Positions 7,167 through 15,740 of a stretch of DNA of 64,000 bases are shown here, piece by piece. The notes under the pieces were generated by a model. It was not told where the DNA came from. It did not search any database and saw nothing but the letters and a program-made list of their open reading frames with translations. The translations under genes and the position numbers were made by a program. This stretch comes from Streptomyces sp. HmicA12 (GTDB lineage: Bacteria; Actinomycetota; Actinomycetes; Streptomycetales; Streptomycetaceae): positions 1 to 64,000 of the forward strand of contig NZ_KB891809.1 of NCBI RefSeq assembly GCF_000373565.1, written 5' to 3'. Position 1 is the stretch's first letter; every line of letters starts with the position of its first letter.

Positions 7167-9275
7167 TCAACGGCCGACGGTCACCGGCTGCTGTTCGGCC
7201 GGCGGCGCGGCGGGGGCCTCCCGGGTGCGCGACAGCGGTCCCGGCCACCACACCTTGCGGCCGAGCGCGAGGCTCGCCGACGTCACCAGATAGGTCCGCA
7301 CGAGGAAGGTGTCCAGGAGCACGCCGACCGCGATGACGAAGCCCAGCTCGACGAGTTGGACCAGCGGCATGTTGGTGAGCACGGCGAACGTGGCGGCCAG
7401 CACGAGCCCCGCCGACGCGATCACCCCGCCGGTCGTGCGCAGCGCGGTCAGCGCCGCCGTCCCGGTACCGGCGCCGCCGAGGACCTCCTCCCGCATCCGG
7501 TGCATCAGGAAGATCCCGTAGTCGACGCCGAGGGCCACGAGGAAGACGAAGGAGAGGAGCCCCAGGCCCGGATCCGTGCCGTCGAAGCCGAGGAGCGGCC
7601 CGAAGACGAACCCGGCGATGCCGAGCGAGGCACCCCACACCGCGACCACGGCGACGAGCAGCAGCAGCGGCGCGACGAGCGCACGCAACAGGCCGACCAG
7701 GATCAGCAGCACGGCGGCGAGCACGATCGGTACGACGACGAGCCGGTCGCGGGCGTTGGTGTCCTTCAGGTCGAGCTGCTCGGCGCTCGGCCCGCCGACG
7801 TAGGCGCCCTGCCCGTCGAGCCGGTCGCGCAGCGCCTCGATGGTGGCGGTCTCGGCGGCGCTCTGCGGCGCCGCCTTCGCGACGACACCGATCTCGGTCC
7901 AGCCCCCGCCACTGCGCCCGCGCCGCACGTCCACGACACCGGAGGTGTCCCGCGCGCCCTCGACCACCTTCTTCGCAAGGCCATTCGGCGCGATCACGGT
8001 GATCGGCTGCGTGCCGGTGTCGGGGTAGGCGGCGGCCAGGGTCTTCATCGCGGCGACGGAGTCCGGGGTGCTGGTGAAGGAGTCCTCCTGCTTGAGGCTG
8101 CCGGGCAGGTTCAGCACGCCGAGGGCGAGCGCGCCGAGCAGGACCGCCCCGGCGCCGAGGACGGCGAGCGGCCGCCGCCCGGCGGACGTCCCCATCGCGT
8201 GGAACAGGGACCTGCGCCGCTTCGCCTCGGACCCGAACGCCGGCACCAGCGGCCAGAACACACGCCGTCCGAGCAGCACGAGCACGGCGGGCAGCAGCGT
8301 CAGCATGGCGACGAGCGCGCACAGCACGCCGACGGCCCCCAACGGCCCCATGCCCCGCGAGGAGTTGAGGTCGGCGGCGAGCAGGCACAGCAGCCCCGCG
8401 GCGACGGTCGCGGACGAGGCGACGACGGCGGGCCCGCAGCCGCGCAGCGCCGCGCGCATGGCGTCGTGGGGCCGCTCGAACCGGCGCAGCTCCTCCCGGT
8501 AGCGGGAGACGATGAGCAGCGCGTAGTCGGTGCCCGCGCCGAACACGAGGATGGTCATGACGCCCGAGCTCTGCCCGCTCACGGTCGTCCCGAACGCCTG
8601 GTTGAGCCCGTACGCGACGCCCATCGACAGGAAGTCGGCGACGCCCGCGACGGCGAGCGGCACGAGCCACAGGAACGGGCTGCGGTAGATGAGGATCAGC
8701 AGCAGGGCGACGACGGCCGCGGTCGTGTACAACAACGGCCCGTCGAGGGACTGGTACACCTCACTGGCATCGGTGGCCAGCGCCCCGGGCCCGCCGACCT
8801 CCACGCTCATCCCGGCGGCCGCGTCGGTACCGTGCGCGATGTCCCGTACGTCGTTGACGAAGGCGTCCCGGAGATCCTCGTCCTGACCGGGCGCGTTGCT
8901 GGCGACCGGGTACATGAGCGTGTCACCGCCGGCCGACGGCACCCCTTCGGGCGTACCGGAGATCTCCAACTTCGCCTCCACGTCGCTCACTTGTGCGGCG
9001 GCGACGGCCCGGTCCGCGGCGCTGAGCCCGCCGTCCCGGTGGTACACGAGCACGAGCTCGGTCGTCTCGCCGCCCGGCAGCCGGTCCTGGATCTTCGCGA
9101 CCTGCGTGGAGTCGGCGCTCGCCGGCAGATAGTCGACGGCCCGGTCGTGCTGCACGTCACCGAGCTTCCCGGCGAACGGCATCGCCAGCGCGATCACCCC
9201 GACCCACAGCACCAGCAACGCCCACGGCAGGACACCCCTGCCCCGCCGCACCACACCTACAGGCGGTCCCCCCAT
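7167..9275 (-). CDS. MMPL/RND-type membrane transporter
   Basis: A 702-residue integral membrane protein of the MMPL family. One N-terminal membrane helix is followed by a large extracytoplasmic domain (about 45-180), a block of helices with the family signature VFGAGTDYALLIVSRYREEL, a second extracytoplasmic domain (about 370-500) and a second helix block with FVFLVALGVDYGIFLMHRMREE. The duplicated GTDY/GVDY motifs carry the proton-relay Asp. Such proteins export lipids or small molecules using the proton gradient. A purine-rich ribosome-binding site precedes the ATG. It lies 77 bases upstream of the histidine kinase gene on the same strand and may belong to one unit with it. Confidence 0.9.
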   Translation of the reverse strand: MGGPPVGVVRRGRGVLPWALLVLWVGVIALAMPFAGKLGDVQHDRAVDYLPASADSTQVAKIQDRLPGGETTELVLVYHRDGGLSAADRAVAAAQVSDVEAKLEISGTPEGVPSAGGDTLMYPVASNAPGQDEDLRDAFVNDVRDIAHGTDAAAGMSVEVGGPGALATDASEVYQSLDGPLLYTTAAVVALLLILIYRSPFLWLVPLAVAGVADFLSMGVAYGLNQAFGTTVSGQSSGVMTILVFGAGTDYALLIVSRYREELRRFERPHDAMRAALRGCGPAVVASSATVAAGLLCLLAADLNSSRGMGPLGAVGVLCALVAMLTLLPAVLVLLGRRVFWPLVPAFGSEAKRRRSLFHAMGTSAGRRPLAVLGAGAVLLGALALGVLNLPGSLKQEDSFTSTPDSVAAMKTLAAAYPDTGTQPITVIAPNGLAKKVVEGARDTSGVVDVRRGRSGGGWTEIGVVAKAAPQSAAETATIEALRDRLDGQGAYVGGPSAEQLDLKDTNARDRLVVVPIVLAAVLLILVGLLRALVAPLLLLVAVVAVWGASLGIAGFVFGPLLGFDGTDPGLGLLSFVFLVALGVDYGIFLMHRMREEVLGGAGTGTAALTALRTTGGVIASAGLVLAATFAVLTNMPLVQLVELGFVIAVGVLLDTFLVRTYLVTSASLALGRKVWWPGPLSRTREAPAAPPAEQQPVTVGR

Positions 9276-9439
9276 GGGTGGGCCCCCTCTCTCGTCTCGG
9301 AGTCCGGTGGATCCAGACTCCGGGACCGGGGGGCCTCGTACGTCGGGCGTGAGGGCGAGCCGAGGGCTACTGCGTGGGGTGACAGCGGGCGGCGACTACT
9401 CCCCGGGGAGTACCGCAGCGAGGGCCTGTGCGCGCAGGC

Positions 9440-10138
9440 TCAGCTCGGCGTACGCGCCGCCGCCACCAGCAACTGCCCCACCTCGTCCGTGCACATGGTC
9501 AGCGCGGCGCCCACCGTGCCGAGGACGTCCCGCTCGCCGGAGGAGTACGGGCCGTCGGCCAGGGCGATCCGCGCTCCCTGGAGCAGAATCGATTCCCGTC
9601 CGGCCGGGGCCAGATGCTGGGCGAGCGGGTCGAGGGACTCGTGGAGTTCGATGGCCAGGGACGCGCCGGCTCCGGCGTGCTCCGGCATCCGTCCGGCGTC
9701 GGTGACCAACGCCTCGACGAGGGCCGCGAGTTGTACCTCCGAGGTGTCCTCGAAGCCGGCGCCGCGCAGGACTCCCACCGCGCACTCCAGGGACGTACGG
9801 GAGGGCGGGCCGCCCACCGCGAGCACGGCGAGGACCACGGTGTGCACGGCGTCGCGCAGCATGCCGGAGAAGCGGTGCGTGGTCGGGTGGTCGAGCGCCT
9901 CCGTGCCGAACCGGTCCTCGCACGCCGCGCACTGGACGACGGGGCCGGTCTCGCCGCGCGGCAGCACGGGCACGCCGAGCACGACGAAACGCTTCCGCCC
10001 GGTGCGCCGCTGGTAGTTGCGGTCGCCACCGCAGCCGGGGCAGAAGAACTCCCCGTCGCCCACGGTGGTCCATGTGGTGTGCACGCCCAGGACCCGTGAG
10101 ATCCCGGCCCGTCGCCCCAGTCCCCTGTTCGGCAGCAC
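9440..10138 (-). CDS. Zinc-ribbon/TerB-like protein
   Basis: A 232-residue cytoplasmic protein. Near the N-terminus lies FFCPGCGGDRNY, and CAACEDRF follows about 40 residues later, which together form a CxxC...CxxC zinc ribbon. The rest is all-helical and resembles a TerB-type fold (EVQLAALVEALVTDAG; GARIALADGPYSSGERDVL, where an Asp-Gly-rich loop could bind metal). The GTG at 10138 was preferred to an ATG at 10195 because GGAGG lies 8 bases before it and the upstream ATG has no site. Function unknown. Confidence 0.7.
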   Translation of the reverse strand: MLPNRGLGRRAGISRVLGVHTTWTTVGDGEFFCPGCGGDRNYQRRTGRKRFVVLGVPVLPRGETGPVVQCAACEDRFGTEALDHPTTHRFSGMLRDAVHTVVLAVLAVGGPPSRTSLECAVGVLRGAGFEDTSEVQLAALVEALVTDAGRMPEHAGAGASLAIELHESLDPLAQHLAPAGRESILLQGARIALADGPYSSGERDVLGTVGAALTMCTDEVGQLLVAAARTPS

Positions 10139-10270
10139 GTCGCACACCTCCGTAACGGCGCCGCAACATCGCGGCGTTGGCGTGATGTTAGCCACATTGG
10201 TGAGGCGGCGTCAGCACCTTGGTCACGCCAAGGTCACGGAGATCCTGTGACCGTGGCCGAGATGCACCGC

Positions 10271-10303
10271 GGCCCCGCACACCCACGAAAGGTGTACGGG
10301 GCC
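10271..10303 (-). terminator. Terminator-like hairpin after leuA
   Basis: GGCCCCGCACACC at 10271-10283 pairs with GGTGTACGGGGCC at 10291-10303, a 13-bp stem with one mismatch and an 8-base loop. It begins 22 bases beyond the leuA stop. There is no U tract after it on the minus strand, which is usual for Streptomyces terminators. Confidence 0.7.
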
Positions 10304-10325
10304 AAAAAACCGCAGCTCAACTGCC

Positions 10326-12047
10326 TCAGCGGCTCGCGCGGTTGACCGCGGAGACGGCCGCCTTCAGCGACGCACGCGTCGTATTCGCGTCGATCCCGAT
10401 GCCCCACAGAACCTTGTCGTCGATGGCGACCTCGATGTACGAGGCGGCGACCGCGGAGGCGCCCTCGCTCATCGTGTGCTCCTGGTAGTCCAGCAGGCGG
10501 GCGTCGACGCCGATGCTCTGCAGCGCGTGGAAGAACGCGGAGATCGGACCGTTGCCGGTGCCCACCAGGACCTGCTCGACGCCGTCCACCTCGGCCTCGA
10601 CAGTCAGCGTGTCGACGCCGTCGGTGTCCGTGGTCGTCTGGCCGGCCTTGACCTGGATGCGGCCCCACGGGTTCGAGGGGTTGGGCAGGTACTCGTCCTG
10701 GAAGACGCTCCAGATGTCCTTCGGCGTGACCTCGCCGCCCTCGGCGTCCGTCTTCGCCTGGATGACCTTCGAGAACTCGACCTGCATGCGGCGCGGCAGG
10801 TCCAGGCTGTGGTCGTTCTTCAGGACGTACGCGATGCCGCCCTTGCCGGACTGCGAGTTGACCCGGATGACGGCCTCGTAGGAGCGGCCGACGTCCTTCG
10901 GGTCGATCGGCAGGTACGGGACCGCCCACTCGATGTCGTCGACGGTGACGCCCTTGGCCTTCGCGTCGGCCTCCATCGCGTCGAAGCCCTTCTTGATGGC
11001 GTCCTGGTGGGAGCCGGAGAAGGACGTGTAGACCAGGTCGCCCACGTACGGGTGGCGCGGGTGGACCTCCATCTGGTTGCAGTACTCCCACGTACGACGG
11101 ATCTCGTCGATGTCGGAGAAGTCGATCTGCGGGTCGACGCCCTGCGAGAACAGGTTCATGCCCAGGGTGACCAGGTCGACGTTGCCGGTGCGCTCGCCCT
11201 GACCGAACAGGCAGCCCTCGACACGGTCGCCACCGGCCATGACGCCCAGCTCGGCGGCGGCGACGGCGGTGCCGCGGTCGTTGTGCGGGTGGATGGACAG
11301 GCAGACGTACTCGCGGCGCGACAGGTTGCGCGACATCCACTCGAAGCGGTCCGCGTGCGTGGACGGCGTCGAACGCTCCACCGTGGCGGGCAGGTTGAGG
11401 ATGATCTCGCGGTCCGGACCCGGCTGGTAGACGTCCATGACGGCCTCACAGACCTCCAGGGCGAAGTCCAGCTCGGTGTCGGTGAAGATCTCGGGGCTGT
11501 ACTGGTAGCCGAAGACCGTCTCGGGGCCCAGCAGCTTCTCCGCGTACTCCATCACCAGGCGGGTGCCGTCGACGGCGATCTGCTTGATGTCGTCCTTGGA
11601 GCCGCGGAAGACGACCCGGCGGAAGACCGGCGCGGTGGCGTTGTACAGGTGGAGCGTGGCGCGCTTGGCGCCCTTCAGGGACTCCACCGTGCGCTCGATC
11701 AGGTCCTCGCGGGCCTGGGTCAGTACGGAGATCGTGACGTCGTCCGGGATGGCGCCCGGCTCTTCGATGATCGAACGTACGAAGTCGAAGTCGGTCTGCC
11801 CGGAGGCCGGGAAACCGACCTCGATCTCCTTGTAGCCCATCTTGACCAGCTGGTCGAACATCCGGCGCTTGCGCTCGGGCGACATCGGGTCGATCAGCGC
11901 CTGGTTGCCGTCACGCAGATCGGTGGAGAGCCAGCGGGGGGCCTTGGTGATCCGGTTGTCCGGCCACGTGCGGTCCGGGATGTCGACCTGGTCGTACTGG
12001 CCGTACTTGCGGATCGGCATGCTGCTCGGCTGCTGGTGGTTCGGCAT
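10326..12047 (-). CDS. leuA: 2-Isopropylmalate synthase
   Basis: A 573-residue LeuA catalysing the first committed step of leucine biosynthesis: 2-oxoisovalerate plus acetyl-CoA gives 2-isopropylmalate. The TIM-barrel entry STDLRDGNQALIDPM carries the Arg-Asp metal/substrate motif, and the HPHNDRGTAVA metal-binding His pair follows. The C-terminal LeuA dimer domain (about 435-573, ending near VLWGIGIDANTT) is the leucine feedback site. Length fits the actinobacterial class. A GAGGAG ribosome-binding site lies about 11 bases before the ATG. A Leu-rich leader peptide and nested stems upstream point to control by attenuation. Confidence 0.97.
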   Translation of the reverse strand: MPNHQQPSSMPIRKYGQYDQVDIPDRTWPDNRITKAPRWLSTDLRDGNQALIDPMSPERKRRMFDQLVKMGYKEIEVGFPASGQTDFDFVRSIIEEPGAIPDDVTISVLTQAREDLIERTVESLKGAKRATLHLYNATAPVFRRVVFRGSKDDIKQIAVDGTRLVMEYAEKLLGPETVFGYQYSPEIFTDTELDFALEVCEAVMDVYQPGPDREIILNLPATVERSTPSTHADRFEWMSRNLSRREYVCLSIHPHNDRGTAVAAAELGVMAGGDRVEGCLFGQGERTGNVDLVTLGMNLFSQGVDPQIDFSDIDEIRRTWEYCNQMEVHPRHPYVGDLVYTSFSGSHQDAIKKGFDAMEADAKAKGVTVDDIEWAVPYLPIDPKDVGRSYEAVIRVNSQSGKGGIAYVLKNDHSLDLPRRMQVEFSKVIQAKTDAEGGEVTPKDIWSVFQDEYLPNPSNPWGRIQVKAGQTTTDTDGVDTLTVEAEVDGVEQVLVGTGNGPISAFFHALQSIGVDARLLDYQEHTMSEGASAVAASYIEVAIDDKVLWGIGIDANTTRASLKAAVSAVNRASR

Positions 12048-12070
12048 GATGCGTGGGGCTCCTCAGAGGT

Positions 12071-12138
12071 GGCCTGACTGTCGGCCGACGGCGCAACGCC
12101 AAACTCCGCGGGGAGGGGGTCGGCCTCGACTACAGGCC
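12071..12138 (-). promoter_or_regulatory. Nested stems in the leuA leader (putative attenuator)
   Basis: Read on the minus strand, GGCCTG (12138-12133, overlapping the last codons of the leader peptide) can pair with CAGGCC (12076-12071, just before the leuA ribosome-binding site). Inside it, GGCCGAC (12125-12119) can pair with GTCGGCC (12089-12083). A ribosome finishing or stalling on the leader would affect the outer stem. The arrangement fits leucine attenuation, but alternative structures were not computed. Confidence 0.6.
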
Positions 12139-12177
12139 CTCGCCGCGGCAGCTAAGGAGAAGCAGCCCGAAACGCAT
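12130..12177 (-). CDS. leuL: leuA leader peptide
   Basis: A 15-codon reading frame encodes MRFGLLLLSCRGEGL and then TAG, 82 bases before leuA on the same strand. Four consecutive leucine codons (CTG CTT CTC CTT) form the expected stalling signal, and two of them, the CTT codons, are rare in such GC-rich genomes. No strong ribosome-binding site is visible. Leu-rich leaders before leuA are a known attenuation arrangement in actinobacteria. It is too short for most gene callers. Confidence 0.75.
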   Translation of the reverse strand: MRFGLLLLSCRGEGL

Positions 12178-12336
12178 GATGCGACGCAGCCTAGCCGAGT
12201 CGCGCCGGACGCGAAGACCCGTATCAGTATGCGGGACCGCAAGAAGGTAACGGGTAAGAGGTGATCCATCCCTCTATTTCACTAATCATGGCTGCAGGTA
12301 GTGACAGCGGCATGACCCAGTGCCACATTGCCTCGC

Positions 12337-13422
12337 ATGACCGCCAACTCAACGGGGAACCCGACGGGGTTCGAACCCGTTTTCTGCACCATCGTGCCGC
12401 CGCACATGCAGGACAAGGCCGCCAGGGCCGAGGACTCCGCGATCGCCGCCAGGGCCCGCAGGTCCCTGGCGCGCGACGCCTACGAGCGCACCCAGCGCCG
12501 CATCACGACCGTGGTCGGCGCCCCCGCACTGGCGCCGCCCGCCGATGCCGCGGCGACGAGGCCGCACCGCACCGTCTACGACGCCCGGCACCAGACCGCG
12601 CTGCCGGGGCGCAAGGTGCGCGGCGAGAGCGACAAGCCCGGCAAGGACGCGACCGTCAACCGCGCGTACGCGGGCCTCGGCGCGACGTTCGAGCTGTTCC
12701 TGGAGAAGTTCGCCCGCCACTCGATCGACGGCGAAGGTCTGCCGCTGAACGCGACGGTGCACTACTCCGAGGACTACAACAACGCCTTCTGGAACGGCGA
12801 GCAGATGGTGTTCGGCGACGGTGACGGCGAGATCTTCCTCGACTTCACCATCCCCGTCGACGTCATCGGCCACGAGCTGACCCACGGCGTCACGCAGTAC
12901 ACGGCGAACCTGGCCTACTTCGATCAGTCGGGCGCCCTGAACGAGTCGATGTCCGACGTGTTCGGCTCGCTCATCAAGCAGTACACGCTCGGCCAGACCG
13001 CCGCCGAGGCCGACTGGCTGATCGGCGCCGGGCTGCTCGCGCCGCGCGTCACGGGCGTCGCCCTGCGCTCCATGAAGGCGCCCGGCACGGCGTACGACGA
13101 CGACGTCCTCGGCAAGGACCCGCAGCCGGCCGACATGGACCACTACGTGCACACCGGCCGGGACAACGGCGGCGTGCACATCAACTCCGGCATCCCCAAC
13201 CACGCCTTCTACATCCTGGCCGAGGCGCTCGGCGGGCACGCGTGGGAGCGGGCCGGGGTGATCTGGTACGACACCCTGACCGGCGGCGAGCTGAAGCCGG
13301 ACTGCACCTTCACCGACTTCGCCAAGGCGACGGTGAAGGCCGCGAAGGACCGCTACCAGTCCGGCGAGGAGTACCAGTCGGTGCTCAAGGCGTGGGAGCA
13401 GGTCGGGGTGCCTACTCAGTAG
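12337..13422 (+). CDS. M4-family (protealysin/thermolysin-like) metalloprotease
   Basis: A 361-residue zinc metalloprotease. HELTH supplies His179, Glu180 and His183, and the third ligand Glu203 lies in GALNESMSD. There is no signal peptide. The short N-terminal propeptide contains FCTIVPPHM, the protealysin-type motif, which places it in the protealysin subgroup that lacks the long thermolysin propeptide. The thermolysin C-terminal domain follows, with the active-site His segment GGVHINSGIPNHAFY. The ATG at 12337 was chosen; a TTG at 12328 is possible. The gene for its likely inhibitor begins 26 bases downstream. Confidence 0.92.
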   Translation: MTANSTGNPTGFEPVFCTIVPPHMQDKAARAEDSAIAARARRSLARDAYERTQRRITTVVGAPALAPPADAAATRPHRTVYDARHQTALPGRKVRGESDKPGKDATVNRAYAGLGATFELFLEKFARHSIDGEGLPLNATVHYSEDYNNAFWNGEQMVFGDGDGEIFLDFTIPVDVIGHELTHGVTQYTANLAYFDQSGALNESMSDVFGSLIKQYTLGQTAAEADWLIGAGLLAPRVTGVALRSMKAPGTAYDDDVLGKDPQPADMDHYVHTGRDNGGVHINSGIPNHAFYILAEALGGHAWERAGVIWYDTLTGGELKPDCTFTDFAKATVKAAKDRYQSGEEYQSVLKAWEQVGVPTQ

Positions 13423-13448
13423 GCGCCGACCGGAGTAGACAGGAACCC

Positions 13449-13715
13449 ATGCGGATTCAGGTGAAACGCACGGGCGGCTTCGCCGGGATCGACCGCCACG
13501 CGGAGGTCGACACGGCGGGCCGCGCCGACGCCCGCGAGTGGCACGCCCTGGCCGAGAAGGCGCTGGCCTCCGGCCGGGGCACGCCGCCCATAGGGGTGCC
13601 GGACGGGTTCAGCTACACCATCACCGTGGACGGGCGGACCGTGTACTGCGCGGACCCCCGACTCACCGAGGACCAGCGCAGACTGATCACCCGGGTCCTG
13701 AAGGAAGGGGCCTGA
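13449..13715 (+). CDS. Emfourin-like inhibitor of the M4 protease
   Basis: An 88-residue cytoplasmic protein with no signal peptide. Features include MRIQVKRTGGFAGI at the start, the central PDGFSYTITVDGRTV and the C-terminal LTEDQRRLITRVLKEGA helix. This pattern and the position directly after a protealysin-type gene match emfourin, the slow-tight-binding protein inhibitor of protealysin. It probably keeps the cytoplasmic protease inactive until release. AGGA precedes the ATG. Family assignment rests on remembered motifs and on context. Confidence 0.8.
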   Translation: MRIQVKRTGGFAGIDRHAEVDTAGRADAREWHALAEKALASGRGTPPIGVPDGFSYTITVDGRTVYCADPRLTEDQRRLITRVLKEGA

Positions 13716-13756
13716 TCACGGGGTGCGCCGCGCCCGCCCAGCCTTGGGCAATCTGC

Positions 13757-13802
13757 CTTCCCCAAGCTCTCGAACTTCGCTCGAGCAGGGGAGACCCCAT
13801 TG
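13757..13802. repeat. Dispersed intergenic repeat R1, copy 2
   Basis: This is the second copy of the element at 21-65, differing mainly in the loop (GAACTTCGCTC here). The stem arms CCCC-AA-GCTC and GAGC-A-GGGG are unchanged. It lies between the emfourin-like gene and the convergent reductase gene, where it could act as a terminator for both. Confidence 0.7.
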
Positions 13803-13879
13803 GGCGGCAGGGTGGGCAAGGCGGCGCCCCGGCGCGGGGTGAGCGCTTCAGGCTGCGCCCGCCCCGGTCCCCGCGGAGC

Positions 13880-14734
13880 TCAGAGCGCTCCCGCGTCCCG
13901 CGCGGTCCAGACCGACGGGAACAGGGGGCGGTAGCCCAGCTCATGACGGATGCGGGTCGTCGACATCACCGAGTGCCAGGGGTCCGGGACCTCCTTCTCG
14001 TAGACCTCCGGCGGCACCGGCACCCCGTTCAGCTGGAAGATCTCGACCGTGGTCACCGGCGCGTCGTCGGCGATGTTGTAGACGCCGCTCGCCCCCGGCG
14101 CGTACAGCAGTCGCTGCAGGCCCTGGGCCACGTCCGCGTGGTGGCCCATGTGCAGGCGCTGCATGGCGGGCCAGTTCGGGGCCCACCGCATCGCGTCGGC
14201 GATGTGCGGGTCCCCGTCGCCGTACACGAACGGCAGCCGCCCGATGCGCAGGTCCTCCAGGCCGTCCATCGCCACCAGCGCCTGCTCCGCCTCCCACTTG
14301 GACTGCGGGTACGCGCCCCACATGGTGCCGCCCGGCACCGTCTCGTCGCCCTCGACCATCGGACGCCCGCGCCCGGAGCCGTACACGAGCCCCGTGCTGA
14401 CCTGCACGAACCGTCGTACGCCCGAGGCCACCGCGGCCCGTCCGAGCTCGACGGCCGCGTCCCGGTTGACGGCGACCGCCTCCTCGTCCGGCACTCCGCG
14501 GAAGGCCGCGGCGACGTTCACCACGGCGTCCGCACCGGCCGTCGCCTTGCCCAGCACGTCGGTGTCGCGCAGATCGCCGACGACCACCTCGGCGCCGAGC
14601 TCCGCGAACCGCTCGCCACGGGCCGCGTCCCGCACCAGGACCCGCACCCGGTCGCCGGGCGCCGTGTTCTGCAGCAGCCGCGGCACGAACCGCCGTCCGA
14701 CCTGTCCGGTCGCTCCGGTCACCAGAATCACCAT
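13880..14734 (-). CDS. NAD(P)-dependent epimerase/reductase (extended SDR)
   Basis: A 284-residue Rossmann enzyme of the atypical/extended SDR group. The nucleotide-binding GATGQVG follows MVILVT at the N-terminus. An acidic turn with VGDLRD, a VNVAAAFRG segment and the catalytic-type YPQSK (Tyr and Lys) follow. The substrate is unknown. A start at 14734 is favoured by GGAGG six bases upstream, but an ATG at 14779 would add 15 residues. It is divergent from an XRE regulator of a type that often controls such neighbouring oxidoreductases. Confidence 0.85.
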   Translation of the reverse strand: MVILVTGATGQVGRRFVPRLLQNTAPGDRVRVLVRDAARGERFAELGAEVVVGDLRDTDVLGKATAGADAVVNVAAAFRGVPDEEAVAVNRDAAVELGRAAVASGVRRFVQVSTGLVYGSGRGRPMVEGDETVPGGTMWGAYPQSKWEAEQALVAMDGLEDLRIGRLPFVYGDGDPHIADAMRWAPNWPAMQRLHMGHHADVAQGLQRLLYAPGASGVYNIADDAPVTTVEIFQLNGVPVPPEVYEKEVPDPWHSVMSTTRIRHELGYRPLFPSVWTARDAGAL

Positions 14735-14891
14735 GGCCGCCTCCGTGTTGTCTGTGCTCTTCGCGTTCTTCGTAGCCATGACTCCACCGTGCGGGCGGCG
14801 CGGGCGAAGCGGGAGAGACGCGTTTATCCAGGGACCGGCGCTCCCTGGATACGGGCTGGTCGCGGGCCCGGAGCTGCGCGACCCTGGAAGG

Positions 14892-15740
14892 GTGAACCGT
14901 GCCGAACTCGCCGACTTCCTGCGCCGCGCCCGCACCCGGCTCAGCCCCTCCGACGTGGGCCTGGCCGCCGGCGCCCGGCGCCGTACACCGGGGCTGCGCC
15001 GCGAGGAGGTGGCCCAGCTCGCCGGGATGTCCACGGACTACTACGCGCGGCTCGAACAGCGCCGCGGCTCGCACCCGTCGCGGCAGATGCTCGGCGCGCT
15101 GGCCCGCGCGCTGCGCCTGACCGACGCCGAGCGCGACCACCTGTTCCATCTGGCGGGGCAGGAGCCGCCGCGGCCCGGCGGCGCGTCCGGGCACGTACGC
15201 CCCGGGCTGCTGATGATCCTGGACCGGCTGCACGACCTGCCCGCGTCGGTGCTGAGCGACTGGGGCGAGGTGCTGGCGCAGAACACGATGTCAATGGCGC
15301 TGACCGGCGACCAGGTGGGCGCGAACATGATCCGCCGCTGGTTCACCGACCCGACCGGCCGGGCCCTGTGCCCGCCGGAGAACCACGAGATGCACGGCCG
15401 CGCCCACGTGGCGAGCCTGCGCGCGGTCGCCGCGGCCCGCCCCGACGACCCGGGCCCGGCCACGCTGGTGGCCGAACTGCGCGCGGCCTCAAGGGAGTTC
15501 GAGGAGCTGTGGGCCTCGCACGAGGTGACCGTGCGCCGTCCGTCGCCGAAGCGGTTCGTGCACCCGGTGGTCGGCGTCCTGGACCTGGACTGCGAGGTGC
15601 TGCTCGGCGACGGGTACGGCCACGGCCAGCTGCTGGTGGTGCATTCGGCGCGGCCGGGCACGGACACGTACGAACGGCTCGAACTGCTGCGGGTGATAGG
15701 CCTCCAGGACCTGTCACCCACAGGTCACCAGGGGAGCTAG
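14892..15740 (+). CDS. XRE regulator with MmyB-like ligand-binding domain
   Basis: A 282-residue regulator. The N-terminal HTH (about 1-75) includes GARRRTPGLRREEVAQLAGMSTDYYARLEQRRG, the signature of the MmyB group in Streptomyces. Residues about 100-275 form the MmyB-type ligand-binding domain, with DLPASVLSDWGEVLAQN and RFVHPVVGVLDLDCEVLL. It probably controls the divergent reductase gene at 13880-14734. The GTG at 14892 has only a weak GGAAGG just before it. The stop overlaps the end of era by 4 bases. Confidence 0.88.
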   Translation: MNRAELADFLRRARTRLSPSDVGLAAGARRRTPGLRREEVAQLAGMSTDYYARLEQRRGSHPSRQMLGALARALRLTDAERDHLFHLAGQEPPRPGGASGHVRPGLLMILDRLHDLPASVLSDWGEVLAQNTMSMALTGDQVGANMIRRWFTDPTGRALCPPENHEMHGRAHVASLRAVAAARPDDPGPATLVAELRAASREFEELWASHEVTVRRPSPKRFVHPVVGVLDLDCEVLLGDGYGHGQLLVVHSARPGTDTYERLELLRVIGLQDLSPTGHQGS

